A stretch of 64,000 nucleotides of DNA, from positions 23,162,001-23,226,000 of the forward strand of contig JAIVEN010000010.1 in the NCBI GenBank assembly GCA_026686845.1, in the 5' to 3' direction. A program made the position numbers and the translations under genes. Within the stretch, counting starts at the first letter, position 1; every line of letters starts with the position of its first letter. This DNA comes from Adenanthera pavonina (lineage: Eukaryota; Streptophyta; Magnoliopsida; Fabales; Fabaceae). Shown piece after piece: positions 1 to 10,974 of this stretch. A model generated the notes under the pieces. It made no database searches and was not told the DNA's origin. It worked only from the letters and a program-made list of their open reading frames with translations.

Positions 1-430
1 CAATTTAAAAGGAGTCTCTACCAAAATTTTAAGGAAAATTTTGAAAAACCAATTGAAAAAGGATAAGGATGGTCTACAAATCAGAGTTGGGTTCAGGAGT
101 ACAATTGTAAGTAGAGAAGGTGTTAGGCACCCCCACAACACCTCTATGAACAATTACCTTAGGTTAATTATGCAATTTTTATGGCTTTTAAAAATTATTT
201 TGATTGTCCTTTAATTATTCACATGCAAAAATAAATATAAAAATAAGAGAAAATGAAAAAAATAAAATAAAATGAAAATATGAGAAATTAGAAAAAATAA
301 AAAAGAGGACAATATTATTTATTTATAAGAGCGGACTTGACTTAAGATAAGAGTTTAAGGCCTTCGTACCCTGTAATAGGGATCAAAGTTCATGTAGTTC
401 GAGCTAGAAATACATGTTGATGAGTTGGTA
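1..430. repeat. possible decayed gypsy LTR fragment
   Basis: Near 105-150 the sequence has the phrase AGAAGGTGTTAGGCACCC, and it opens with GGAGTCTCTACC. From memory, these resemble conserved stretches in LTRs of Tat/Ogre-type gypsy elements. No ends, primer-binding site or coding sequence can be seen, so this is a weak family guess made without a database search. Confidence 0.3.
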
Positions 431-640
431 GTTATTTATTTATTTTAATTTTTGTAGCAAGAGGCAGTTAATTGAAAATAACTTATCATTTTATAAATAA
501 AAAATTTTATAAAATTTGGATTAGTGTGCTTTAATTTACCAAAAATAATTTAATTCTCAAATATTTTATTTCTTATTTTATCAAAAGCATTTTTTTTTCA
601 TATTTTTTCCATAGAATTTATTTGTCAATTTAGGAAAATC

Positions 641-1290
641 AATTTGTAATTGATATACGTGTAATTTGTAATTGATATACCCGCAAAGGATCATCACATC
701 TCATATGAATCATTGATTTCCTGAGTATCTGCGAAGATCCCAAAATCTCTCACAGATAACGGAGTTTTCTTAGACTAAAATATATTATTATGCTTCGCTA
801 CATTTTTGGAAGATATATATATATATATAACATTTTCACTAATCTAATAACATCTATTTTTTTATTTTTTAAAGTTTTCTTAAAAGACTTTATATGTTTA
901 TTATAATTATTATTTTTTAGAAAAGTTAATATATTCTTGATATATCCGCAGAGAGTCATAATCTCATACGATAGGTTGTTTTCCTAAATATCTGTAAAGA
1001 TTCCAAAATCTTTCACAGATCTAGGAGTTTTCTTAGAATAAAATATATCATTATGTTAAACTACATTTTTGGAAGATTATATATATATATAAATATTTTC
1101 ATTAATATAATAGCATCTATATATATTTTTTGAAGTTTTCTTAAAAGACTTTATATATTTATTATAATTATTATTTTTTAAAAAAAAATCAATATATTCT
1201 TGATATATCCGCAAAGAGTCATAAATCCCATACAGTAGGTTGTTTTCCTAAACATCTACAAAGATTCCAAAATCTCCCACAGATCAAGGA
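641..1290. repeat. 264-bp tandem repeat, about 2.5 copies
   Basis: The phrase GATATAYCCGCARAG starts at 674, 939 and 1202, giving spacings of 265 and 263 bases. Each copy continues with a related stretch (TCACAGAT...GGAGTTTTCTTAGA), a short AT microsatellite and an AT-rich tail. The third copy breaks off after the CACAGATC segment. A 20-base duplication (641-660 and 661-680) precedes the first unit. No coding potential is evident. Confidence 0.8.
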
Positions 1291-2176
1291 GCTTTTTTTT
1301 TTATTATTATTTTTATTTTTTTATATCAAATACATCCATTTTATCATCATAAATCAAGACTAACACCACCAATGATGCCATAATCTAGAAAAAAGATTCC
1401 AAGAAAAACTCTCAATGGTTACAATAACTTTATTACCCAAATCTCACTAGGAAAATAACTCTGCCCAAAACATGTGGATCTCACAAGAGGGCATCTCTCC
1501 TTGGATCTACCCGTAGGCGGCATCATAGAAAGGAAAATCTCTAACATTTATTTGAACTAAAGGGAATGGCCATATAAGACAAAATGCATTAGACCAAACT
1601 AAGTTTCACATGGTACAATGGACACATTGCTATATGATAGAAACAATCAACCTTTATATATGTAAGAGAAGGTTAATCCATCAATTTGGTCCAGACATGT
1701 AGCACAAGCAAACACAGAACAAAAGACAGTACTACAAGCCATGTAGTGGATGAAGAATGAGATAGTCAATTCATGGTTCCCTCCAAAGAGTCCAAACATT
1801 GGCACAAGTATGACTTCAAAAAGGAAAATACAAACAAGATTCGTGGCCACATCATAATGGGAAAAAAAAATCAAATGGAATCTGATTTCCCATGGTTCAC
1901 AATGCAAACAGCCCATTCAAGGAAGCCAAAGGTAATCAAGAAGCCCATGATCTGATTAAGTCTTAAAGCCAAAATGATGCCCACATCATGAAAAAATTAA
2001 TTCTCTTTCGAGCATTTTTACAAACATCTATTAGGCATACAATAGGGTGCATGATATGATTGAAATCTAGCAATCAATAGCATCCGAAAGACTACTCAGC
2101 AAACAATATCAAGTCAAATACTCTAGCAAACTAGAAATGATCAAACAAGCAACCAGGCCATTTCTGGGAAATAATT
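1291..2176. other. no recognisable gene
   Basis: A T-rich run (about 1291-1325) is followed by ordinary noncoding-looking DNA. The only open frames are under 95 codons, overlap on both strands and match no family I recognise. The sequence could be the tail of a retroposed element, but nothing shows this. Confidence 0.5.
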
Positions 2177-2181
2177 ATTAT

Positions 2182-2841
2182 TGTTAGATGCATTAAATGC
2201 GGTTGGTAAACGGATAGTTTTTCAGAGTAACCGTTGGATAACTTTTCCAACGGATAGATTTTGTCTCTAATGGACATTTAAGACCTTAAACTATAAATAG
2301 AACATCATTTGAAGTTGTGGGTAACAAAATCTAACTTGTATATACCGAATTTCTGTCAAAACTTCTTCTCAAGAGCTTTTACCCTCTAGCTTCAATATCT
2401 GTACTTTAACCTTCATATCTACTCTATTCAAGAGAGTTATATCTTTGTAAACAATCTACTCTTCATCTAGAAGATAGATTTACTTGTGAGGGGAAATCAC
2501 AAGGGGATTGGGAAGCACACTGTGAAAGTGCTTAGAGAGTTTGAGAGAGCTCAAGAAACAGAGCATAACTCGTGTACTGAGGTATTAGCAAGAAGCCCAT
2601 TGAATTCTTGCTGTATAGTGGATAAATCTCAAGAGTTGTCTTGGGGACTGGACGTAGGTCAAGTGGATAGACCGAACCAGGATAAATCACTGAGTCTTTT
2701 CTCCTTACCTTCACTTTTTAGCTTGCTCTGTTTTATCCATTGTTTACATTATACTGTACTATCTTCACCCATTTCACTTTGTGCAGAAAAATTTCAAACT
2801 TCCCAATTCACCCCCCTCTTGAGAAGTCAGCCTTACTAACA
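2182..2841 (+). mobile_element. short solo LTR of the CGAATTT-array family
   Basis: This is a 660-bp unit beginning TGTTAG and ending CTAACA. It is collinear with the 3' part of the two longer LTRs at 30455-32175 and 59082-60942, which lie in the opposite orientation. A TATA-type promoter lies at 2292-2298. It lacks the upstream array of AAATTCGAATTT palindromes found in the long copies. Flanking pentamers ATTAT (2177-2181) and AGTAT (2842-2846) match at four of five positions, consistent with an old target duplication. It is either a short-promoter variant or a deletion derivative. Confidence 0.75.
2292..2299 (+). promoter_or_regulatory. TATA box of the short LTR
   Basis: TATAAATA-type motif (CTATAAATAGAAC) about 110 bases into the short LTR. 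The same motif is present at the matching place in the long reverse copies, as TATTTATAG on the plus strand. It is the likely core promoter of this LTR family. Confidence 0.5.
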
Positions 2842-3575
2842 AGTATGAGTATCGGATACAATGTGTATCCGATAGATCAATATTATCCAATTTAAAAATA
2901 TATAATATGATAATTCTAAGATACATATATAAAGTATAAGAAATCATAAAACACAAGAAATATAATTGTAATAAAAAATCCAAACTAAGAATACACTTAT
3001 AGTCCTTTAATAACACTGAATACCAAGCAGTACACATAAAACCATTATCAATTTGCATATTGCCTAGTTCCTACTAATATAAATAATCATCATCCGTAAA
3101 TAGAACAACTTCTAGGTCTGCTTCATCAAGAGATAAGGTTGTCATTTCCAAAACTCCAAAACTATGAAAGTTGTCCCATGCATCTCTACTAATGAGATAA
3201 TAGAAATTTATTTAAATTTTAGATAAAAGAAGTATATTTTTTATGATAAAAGAAAATATAATATAATAGTTTTGAAACAGTTTTTATCATAGAAGAAATC
3301 TATTCCTAATTTTTTAATTGATAAGTTAATATAATATTTAATTTAATTTATAAAAAAAATCTTGAAGTATCTAAAAAATATCAAATTGCATTGATCAAGA
3401 TCTAATATGTATATGATATGTATCAAAAATTACATTTTTTATTTTTATAAAAAAATAAATTCGATACTTTGATATGTATCTAAAAAGTATATGCACATAT
3501 CGGTATCGGTAAAATATCTAACACGGATATGTCAAGTAATTTGAAGTATCGATGTATCATAGTTCAATTGGAAAG
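2842..3575. other. AT-rich noncoding stretch with TATCGG repeats
   Basis: No gene is visible. GTATCGG/TATCCGAT phrases occur at both ends of the stretch (about 2849-2875 and 3498-3555), which might be the worn ends of a small DNA transposon. I cannot define termini. Confidence 0.3.
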
Positions 3576-3580
3576 AAACC

Positions 3581-5813
3581 TGTAACACCCCTCATGATAT
3601 TGTTTTAGCATTATGTGCAGCACCGAAGGAAATAAGATGAAGGAAAATTCAAGTGGAGTCTGAAAGAGCTCCACGCCGTGGTGAAAAGCAGGGCCACCAC
3701 AGCTAGAGCGTGTCCAGTGGCGTTGTTTCAGCTGAAACTAGTGGAGTTGCAGCGAGATTCGGGATTTTTGTTTAAATCCGAATCATTTCGGATGATCGGG
3801 AAAGAAAGAAACGTAAGAGAATTAAGGTAGCTCTGCTAGGGTTCGAGTTTTCCAACATCTAAGAGCAATTTTCAGACCTTGGAAACTTGGATTCAAGTAG
3901 GTAAGTGTTCTCTACTCTTCCTTTTCCATTTTCTTTGGTTGGAATTTGGGATTTTTAGTTTATATGTCGGGATTTCCGGTTTGGAATGAAATCCACTAAT
4001 TGAAATGGATGAAATAGGGTTAATGAGTATGTTGCAGTGTTCTTGTTGCTTGGGTGTGAGTTTTGAAGGGATTATATGTGTTTAGAGCTTAACCCTAAGT
4101 TGTTCTTGATTGAGAGTATGAGGAATCCGAGTTGTATGGAATTACATGATGTTTGAATGGTTCCTAGGAGCTTAATGATGCATGAAATGGGTGTTGAAAC
4201 ATTGGGTTAGGCTAAAGTGGTTGAATTGTGGAATTTGGATATTTGGTATGTTATGTTAATCAAGGTATTATGGTATTGTTAAGAATGTTTGGCTACTTGG
4301 AGATGGCTAGTCATGGGATTGGCATTGAAGAAAGCTTGTGGAACTCGTGTGAGTGTGGTATTGACAACCTGAGGTAATCGAGTGTTTGTTTATATTGTAT
4401 TGATTAAATTGTATGATAGTAAGTATATTTGTGTATATATATGCATATTTCTTTCATACCATGATATTGATATATTTGTGTGTACTGTATTCTATATATA
4501 TCATAGTATGCACACAGCTAGATGATGATTATGATCACTATGATGATTATGATGATGATATTGACATGACATGACATGATGAATACATGACATTATGATA
4601 TAATGATAATGATTATATGATGATACATGAGCATCACCACATAGCCTAGTGAGATTTGTGATCTATGGCAAATTGGGTGGTGATGATGTGATGACGATAT
4701 GATGTATGATGGATTATATATATGAGGGAGGATAAGGATGAATTATATATGTTAGGGAGGATAAGGATGGATTATATATGTTAGGGAGGATAACAATGAA
4801 TTATATTAGGGAGGATAAGGATGGGATCCCTGCGAGGGTGACATGATTTTTATTCATTTCACATTACATTCATAAATTATGTGACATATATGTACATATG
4901 TGTGTGTGTGGTTGCTCCTGATTACTGAGACATTGTCTCACACCCCTCTTCCATGAACTAACCTTTCAGATGACAGTTCTAGTACTAGTCCTGAGAAGCC
5001 ACAAGAGTAGCTACGTACGTGGAAATAGTTTATCCATTATTTGTAATTTTGGATAATGTTTCTTGTGCCAAGTAGGATAGAATAGTTTGCAATGGATGTA
5101 TGACATTGGGAGTATTGTTATGGATTGTTGTATGTATGGTTATATGTCAAAAAGGTGTTGTTTGTAGTATGCATGTGTTGTGTGATTAAAGGTGTTCTTG
5201 GGCCTTGTTGGTGTATTTTAGGGCCTGTAGCCCATTTGCCAAGTTAGGGTTCCAAGTCTTTGGACAAGTTGGTTTGGGGGTCTTGGACCTGTATGAATGG
5301 TCTTTGAATGACCCGTTACCTTTGGTGGCAATTGGAGATGGTTAGTAGTGAGTTTTGGTCAATAAGTGGCCAAAACGATGTCAGGGATCCAGAATCTCTA
5401 TACGGAGTTGGATTGAGATGAAAGTGGTGTCTATGTATAGATTAAGATTGGATGGACTTGTAAGAGTTGGAACTAAGTTAATCGAAGGTTGGAGTATAAA
5501 GTTATGTGCGTCAGAAGTTAGCCTAAGTGTATGGAAGTTGCTGATATGAAAAATCAGCATGTGCCGCTGCGGCTCCAGAGTCTAGGCCATGGCCCCAGTG
5601 GAGGCCGAAGTGAGTACAAAACAGAGGAGGCTAGAGCCACGGCGGTACTATAGCGGCCACGGCCCTAACCCAGTTTTTGGTGTTTTGGGGTTTATTTCCA
5701 CTGTTCTGAAGTTTTGGAGAGTTGGTTTGAGATATTTGGGTTGTGTTTAGTTGAATTTTGAAGTTTTTGGACAAGTCTGGAGGTGACAGGAGGTAGGGAG
5801 GTAGGGTGATACA
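3581..5813 (+). repeat. Tekay/Del-like gypsy LTR
   Basis: This is a 2.2-kb LTR beginning TGTAACACCCC and ending GGGTGATACA. It is followed by TTTTGGTATTAGAGCA, a mutated form of the TGGTATCAGAGC primer-binding site used by many plant gypsy elements. It is homologous along its length to the minus-oriented solo LTR at 57733-61870. The family assignment (Tekay-like chromovirus) rests on recalled LTR phrases such as GAGACATTGTCTCAC before the 3' half. No gag-pol is attached. Confidence 0.7.
4711..4823 (+). repeat. 30-bp tandem repeats inside the Tekay-like LTR
   Basis: About four units of 30 bases centre on GGGAGGATAAGGATG, the last truncated. The matching array occurs in reverse at about 58785-58890 in the other copy of this LTR, so it belongs to the family and is not a local accident. 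Confidence 0.8.
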
Positions 5814-5816
5814 TTT

Positions 5817-5828
5817 TGGTATTAGAGC
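5817..5828 (+). other. primer-binding site, mutated
   Basis: TGGTATTAGAGC lies four bases after the end of the 3581-5813 LTR. It differs by one base from TGGTATCAGAGC, the initiator-methionine tRNA primer site common in plant gypsy elements. Confidence 0.6.
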
Positions 5829-5844
5829 AATGGTTTTGGGTCAT

Positions 5845-6752
5845 TGTAATGTCCGACCGCTTCTTTGGGATTGACGATTGTCTCTACAAACCAATACAAG
5901 CCCTTTTAGTGTGCTTTGTCCTCACTCACACACCTCCTTCCCATGAGGTCACTTATCCTAGAATTACTCCAAGTCAAGCACACTTAACTGAGGAGTTCTT
6001 AAGGAATAGGCTACCGAAAAGGTAGCTGCACCATGTTGGTATAGGTGATACATATAAATTCTTTTTAAGATATCCTTAACTGTATATTTCTATACCTATA
6101 CAGTTTCCGGATCCCTCTTATTCCTGTATGCATTCAATTCATTCATATGCCCCTCCCGCTTAGAAGTCTGCCAGGAGCTGCTCCTTATCCGTGCCTCATC
6201 ACTTTTATGTCACACCCCGTTCTTGCACTGGCGATCACTCCCCACCCTTATCAGCGCCTAGATGTCACATGCCCACCAGCTTTTGTGTGGTTCATCCTCG
6301 AACCATACCATACTAAGAGTAGCCAAGCTCTGATACCAACTATAATGTCCAGCCGTTTCTTTGGGATTGACGACTATCTCCACAAACTAACATAAGCCCT
6401 TTCGATATGCTTTGTCCTCACTCACACACCTCCTTTCCAGGAGGTCACCCATCCCAGAATTGCTCCAAGTCAAGCATGCATAATTGAGGAATTCTTAAAT
6501 GATAGGCTACCGAAAAGGTAGATGCACCTTGTTGGTGTAGGTAGTACCTATCGATTTTTTTTAAGCTATCCTTAACCATATAGTCCCATACCTATACAGC
6601 TCGTTTTGGTATGCATTCAATTCATTCATACGCATATCTTGCTTAGAAGCCTGCCAGAAGCCGCTCCTTGTCTGTGCCTCATCACTTTTATCTTACATCC
6701 CATTCTTGCACCAACAATCACTCCCCACCCTCATCAGTGCCTGGATGTCACA
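5845..6752 (-). mobile_element. miniature two-LTR element (TRIM-like)
   Basis: Two direct copies of an LTR-like repeat (5845-6269, 425 bp, and 6341-6752, 412 bp) flank only 71 bases. On the minus strand the LTR runs TGTGACAT...GGACATTA. The 71-base interior holds the primer site TGGTATCAGAGC (complement of 6327-6338) and, near the other LTR, the phrase TTCGAGGATGAAC, which resembles the end of gypsy polyproteins just before the polypurine tract. It is either a TRIM-type element or a gypsy element whose whole interior was deleted. No protein is encoded. Confidence 0.7.
6321..6338 (-). other. primer-binding site of the miniature element
   Basis: The minus strand reads TGGTATCAGAGCTTGGCT, starting two bases inside the 5' LTR boundary (6341). 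It is an exact match to the usual plant gypsy primer site. Confidence 0.75.
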
Positions 6753-6757
6753 AAACC

Positions 6758-7786
6758 TACATTAAAAATAGTGGAAATTTAGTCCTTTCTCCATTCCTCC
6801 ATCACGTTCTAGTCTCATCCTTCCTCTCATCACTTCACATGCCATTTTTGTTCAGCTTGGAATCATGACTACACCTCTCACACCTTACTTTATTGTTATA
6901 AGAACATCTGAACCAGATAAACCCTCGTCTTCATTTTGTCATGTGTTTGTGTGTATTGTTCGTTAATTCATCACTATATATTTTTAAAAATTTAATTCTC
7001 CAAGAATGAAAATAAAATAAAGAAAATCATTAAAATGAATAGAAAAGGGCTGCTTAATATGTGGTCTATGGTCGCTGGCTCAGAATGTCTCGGTCATTTC
7101 GGGCTAGGTCAGACCTCGAGCAAGGTATAGACCCATGCTAGCTTAGCCTAGTGTGTGTGTATACATATTTACTTTTCAATTTCTCCTTTTTCCTTTCTTT
7201 TTCAAGAATGTTGAATAATTTTATATTATTATTTTTTTCTAATATACTTCATATAATAAATTAATTTTATAATTATGATAGATATATTTTGTTATTCCAA
7301 TATTTAGTTTTATTTCAAATTTTAAATTTATTTCGTAACCCAATATTATATAAAAATAGATAATATATCATTGTTAAGTATTTATAATTTTAACAAATGT
7401 TACAGTTTATCCTAATATTATTTCCTAAAAAATTATAATTTATATGAAATGTTTTTTGTTAATAAATTAAATTAATCTATTATTTGTTTACTTATTTTGT
7501 TAATTTTATTCTCGGCTTTCAAGGACAGTTCTTGTTCAATAGTAAAGATAGTGGTAGAAAGTATAACTTTTTAGGATGATTAGAAAATCATCTTAGAAGT
7601 CATTTGAGACTAGTTCAGATGATAAGAGTGGGGTGGGATTTAGGTAGAGGTTAAGAGTTTAAACCCTTCTAATATATAAGAAAAAGAAATCATCTTATAA
7701 AGTGCTTTCAAAGACCATTATTGGCACAACTGTCCTTAAAAGCCCACTTTCCAAGACTATTACTGGTCCCGAGAGTACTTGAAAAT
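6758..7786. other. noncoding, AT-rich
   Basis: No gene is recognised. The part from about 7160 to 7500 is strongly AT-rich. A short GC-richer phrase near 7060-7150 does not match anything I know. Confidence 0.5.
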
Positions 7787-8090
7787 CACTACTACAAAAA
7801 ACACCATTTTACGTCTGTTATTTTGGGCTTTTTATGGCTGTTCTTAAAGTGACGTAGAAGCTACAGACATAAAAAGTTTAGCATTTTACGTCTGTTAATT
7901 AACAGCCATAAAAAGATAGCCTTTTATGGCTGTTTTTCATAAAACTGCCATAGAAAGGTCACCCTTCTACGGCTGTTTTTTGGATAATAGCCGTAGAAAG
8001 GTCACCCTTCTATGGCTGTTTTTTAGCGAACAGTCGTAGAAAGGTCACTCTTCTATGGCTGTTTTTCCAATAACAGCCATAAATTGAAAC
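7787..8090. repeat. CACTA1 left terminal and subterminal repeats
   Basis: The terminal inverted repeat is followed by at least four units of about 48 bases. Each can fold as a hairpin (CTAYGGCTGTTTTT ... AACAGCCRTAG) and they are joined by GGTCACCCTT. By analogy with En/Spm, such subterminal motifs are binding sites for the element's regulatory protein. Confidence 0.8.
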
Positions 8091-8293
8091 TTTTTTTTTT
8101 TTTATATTAATGCCTTATAACTATCCATTCCCAAACCTGTATTTACAGCCAAAATGTACAAAATAACAAAGCAATTTTTACAGCCAAAAAACTAACTAGC
8201 TTTTTTCATCATAATAGCTATATACAACATCTAACATATTGTTCTAAACTATTCCAATCAATTAAAACTAATCTATGTGATAACAAAATACAC

Positions 8294-8560
8294 TCAAATG
8301 AATCGAAAAAGAAATTCTAACCACATGTTCCGAATGTGGTCAATTTCTTGCTGGAGATACAGACTGTCATCATTGAAATACTGCAGGTTTAAGACTTTAT
8401 CAACACAGCTCATATAGTAAGAAGTCATAAGGAAAAGAAACTAAGTTATAGATGATATAATTACCTTATCCAATGAGTCAACAACATTACCAGTAATTAT
8501 GTCATACATTTCTCTCATAACATAGTAGCCATACTCTGTTCCCCTAGGTTGGCGGCGAAA
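8294..8560 (-). pseudogene. Ulp1-like protease, last two exons
   Basis: Two exons remain: 8465-8560 (32 codons, after a TTTTAG acceptor and before a GTAATT donor) and 8294-8380 (after CTGCAG, ending in TGA). The first encodes the C-terminal protease box, GTEYGYYVMREMYDII. The matching exon of the second CACTA element has VCGYYVM, so the catalytic cysteine is replaced by tyrosine here. The second exon encodes a short acidic tail ending near EFLFRFI, parallel to the last exon of the other element. The rest of the protease is absent. Members of this family (peptidase C48) cleave SUMO-like conjugates; this remnant cannot be active. Confidence 0.75.
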
Positions 8561-8630
8561 CTAAAAATCAAAAAAGAAAATGAGAAAAATCAAAATACTT
8601 GGATTAATTTCCTTTAAGGCTAGGATAAAA

Positions 8631-9038
8631 CTACATACGTACAAGCTTACTGCACCCCAGGTATAAAAGCTTATCTGCAGCATTGCACAAGCTATCATAT
8701 ACATGTGCTTGCTCAAAATACTCTACTCCTACATCACGGATCATATCCTCTATTTGATCATTGAAATCAACATCAACTTCCTCCTTTTCAAACACATTTG
8801 AAATTTCTATTTCTCCATGACATAGACATTGTGTATAGTTCTTATTGAACTCGAAACAAATTAGATGGTCTCTTATTTCTAAAATACTCAATCCCTTCCC
8901 ATTCAAACATTTTACACAAGGACAGTAAAACCTCCCATTATTATTAGGGACATTTCTTTTAGCAAATTTTAGAAACTGCTCAACCCCATTCTCATATTCA
9001 TCACTAGTCCTTCTAGTGTTTATTCAACTACGATCCAT
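8631..9038 (-). pseudogene. TNP2 transposase, N-terminal fragment
   Basis: From an ATG at 9036-9038 the reading is MDRS, then a TGA stop at codon 5, where the other CACTA element has tryptophan. It stays open for about 130 codons afterwards. It contains the cysteine motif GRFYCPCVKCLN and the segment DQIEDMIRDVGVEYFEQAHVYDSL, clearly homologous to residues about 1-135 of the TNP2 protein at 53075-56251. This is the transposase-associated amino-terminal domain. The homology stops at LGCSKL, where the internal deletion joins it to an intron leading into the Ulp1 exons. It is non-functional. Confidence 0.85.
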
Positions 9039-10974
9039 CACTACCAATCTAAACATCCGTGAACAAACAAATCAAATTTGAAGTATAAATAATCCCAATG
9101 CATATATAACCAATTGTATAAGGCAAATGGATAACCAAATCTCCAATCAATATAAATATTTAATTGAGCAGAAAATATATTCATTTCTATTTTAGAAGTT
9201 ATGCCCACATCATGCTTTTTGCAGGCCTCATTTTCATTCAAGATATGTGAGAAAGAACCAGATTCTCACAGCCCTCAATCTTAATTATGTAAGACCAGTC
9301 AACAATCCAAGTAATGTAGGAAGATAATTTGGTTATTGAAGTAGACCCTATATCAAGGTTTGATAAATATATATAATATATTATAGTCTACTTTTAATAT
9401 TATTTATAAATTATTAATTTTAACTTTTTTTTTACAAATATGAGAATACAATTACTAATGTAACTTATAGAAGTATTTACAAGCTAGAAGAGGAATGCAT
9501 CTTTTGAGTCCTTTGGGGATATTCAAATGTATATGGCTTTTATGCTAAAATAGAGGATGAACTTTGTCTCAGTTTGTTTAGAGAAGAAGACAAGTTCTGC
9601 TGTGTCTTTGGAAAACTGAAAGTCAGATATAATGGAAGTCATGTTAATGTCTATGTTTTTGGCCGATGAATTAAGCTTTATTATCCGTTCAAGTGCCAGA
9701 AATGCATTATGCATGGATGTTGAATGGAAATGCATGAATGGTTCGTATCTTGAATTCTAAGGCCATGACATAGAAAAGTGACACTTGGAAACCCAATTCC
9801 TAATCACATTTAAAAAATATTAAACTCGAAATGCTAATTGTCAGAGAATTTGTATTATGTGGAAATATAATTGCTCATTTAATCATGCTGAACCAATACA
9901 AACAGTGCGAATAAATAGCCAGGGCCATGACATAAAAAAGTGACACTTGGCCATGAAGATAAGGATGAAGAGAATAGCACAAAGAAACATAATAAAAGAC
10001 AGTAAATAAAAATGATATGCCGATGGCCAACTAGCAATTGGTGAGGTGGCATTAGTCAACTAGTGACATGTTTTAACATCCACTATTGTTTTAACTAGAC
10101 AATGGAGGTATTATGAATCTTCAAATAATTACCCACGGCCTATTACTTTTTTTTTTTGGACACCTTATTACTAGTTATTCACTTACTTTTATATCTATAA
10201 TAATGCATATGTGGTTACAAAGTTTTAGTTTCTTAGGAGTCCTGGCTTTATTTACTAAAAGACTACATATCTAATAACTAAACAATTATGATGACTGCCA
10301 TAGTAACAACCACTAATCATAATCATTCTAGCATGGAAAATTGATATGAATCATGTAAGTTGTTACAATGCATTCAAAAGAATAAAAATATAGAAATAAT
10401 AAAATATATTTTTTAAATAGAATAACTCTGCATGTAATGATTTATGTTTTTATCTTTCTATGAACTTTCATCTTAGAATGCTTCATGCTCACCCTTTTAT
10501 TCACGTGTCAGTGTTAGTGCTCAAAAATCAACTTCATTTCTCATTTCAAGTTGGAAAGCTTCATGCCAATCCTCTTATCTCGCTATCACCATATTATTTA
10601 TGTATCTTTGTTTTTTGTCTCAGAAATAGAGATAAGGAAAGATAAATGGTTATGCAGCAAAATGAATAGTCCTCATCTTTAGTTCATGGGTAGTTTGAAC
10701 AACCGGTATAATATCAATCTTCAGTTTTCTTTATGCTCAAATATGAAGCCAGCTGTGTGCATAGAAAAAGAAAATGAACCCAGTTTTCACTTTCCAACTT
10801 TCTCCACTTGTAACATTCTTGAATGAATGAATATATATATATATATAACACCATCGTATATCTATAATATTTCTCCATCATTTATCAGTAACAAACATCA
10901 GGAAGGCCATGAACTAAACCAGTAAATACAATATTTTTCTGAACTTTATATTAGAGCAAAATATGGAAACTCAC
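9039..10974. other. CACTA1 interior without recognisable exons
   Basis: This AT-rich stretch lies between the TNP2 start and the captured-looking exons. By its position it is probably intron or untranslated sequence of the element. I found no protein similarity. Confidence 0.4.

Larger units (their letters stand above)
3581..6752. mobile_element. composite retroelement flanked by AAACC
   Basis: The segment starts TGTAACACCC and ends GTCACA, so it has TG...CA ends, and it is flanked by identical pentamers AAACC at 3576-3580 and 6753-6757. It consists of a plus-oriented Tekay-like LTR (3581-5813), a primer-binding-site-like sequence, about 15 bases, then a minus-oriented LTR/internal/LTR unit (5845-6752). 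Neither part alone has a matching target duplication. I infer that a chimeric DNA integrated as one unit; a chance pentamer match is the alternative. Confidence 0.55.

Noticed and set aside
7900..8090. Regularly spaced hairpins resembling a CRISPR array
   Set aside because: They are CACTA subterminal repeats in a plant transposon; the repeats are imperfect, and there are no cas genes.
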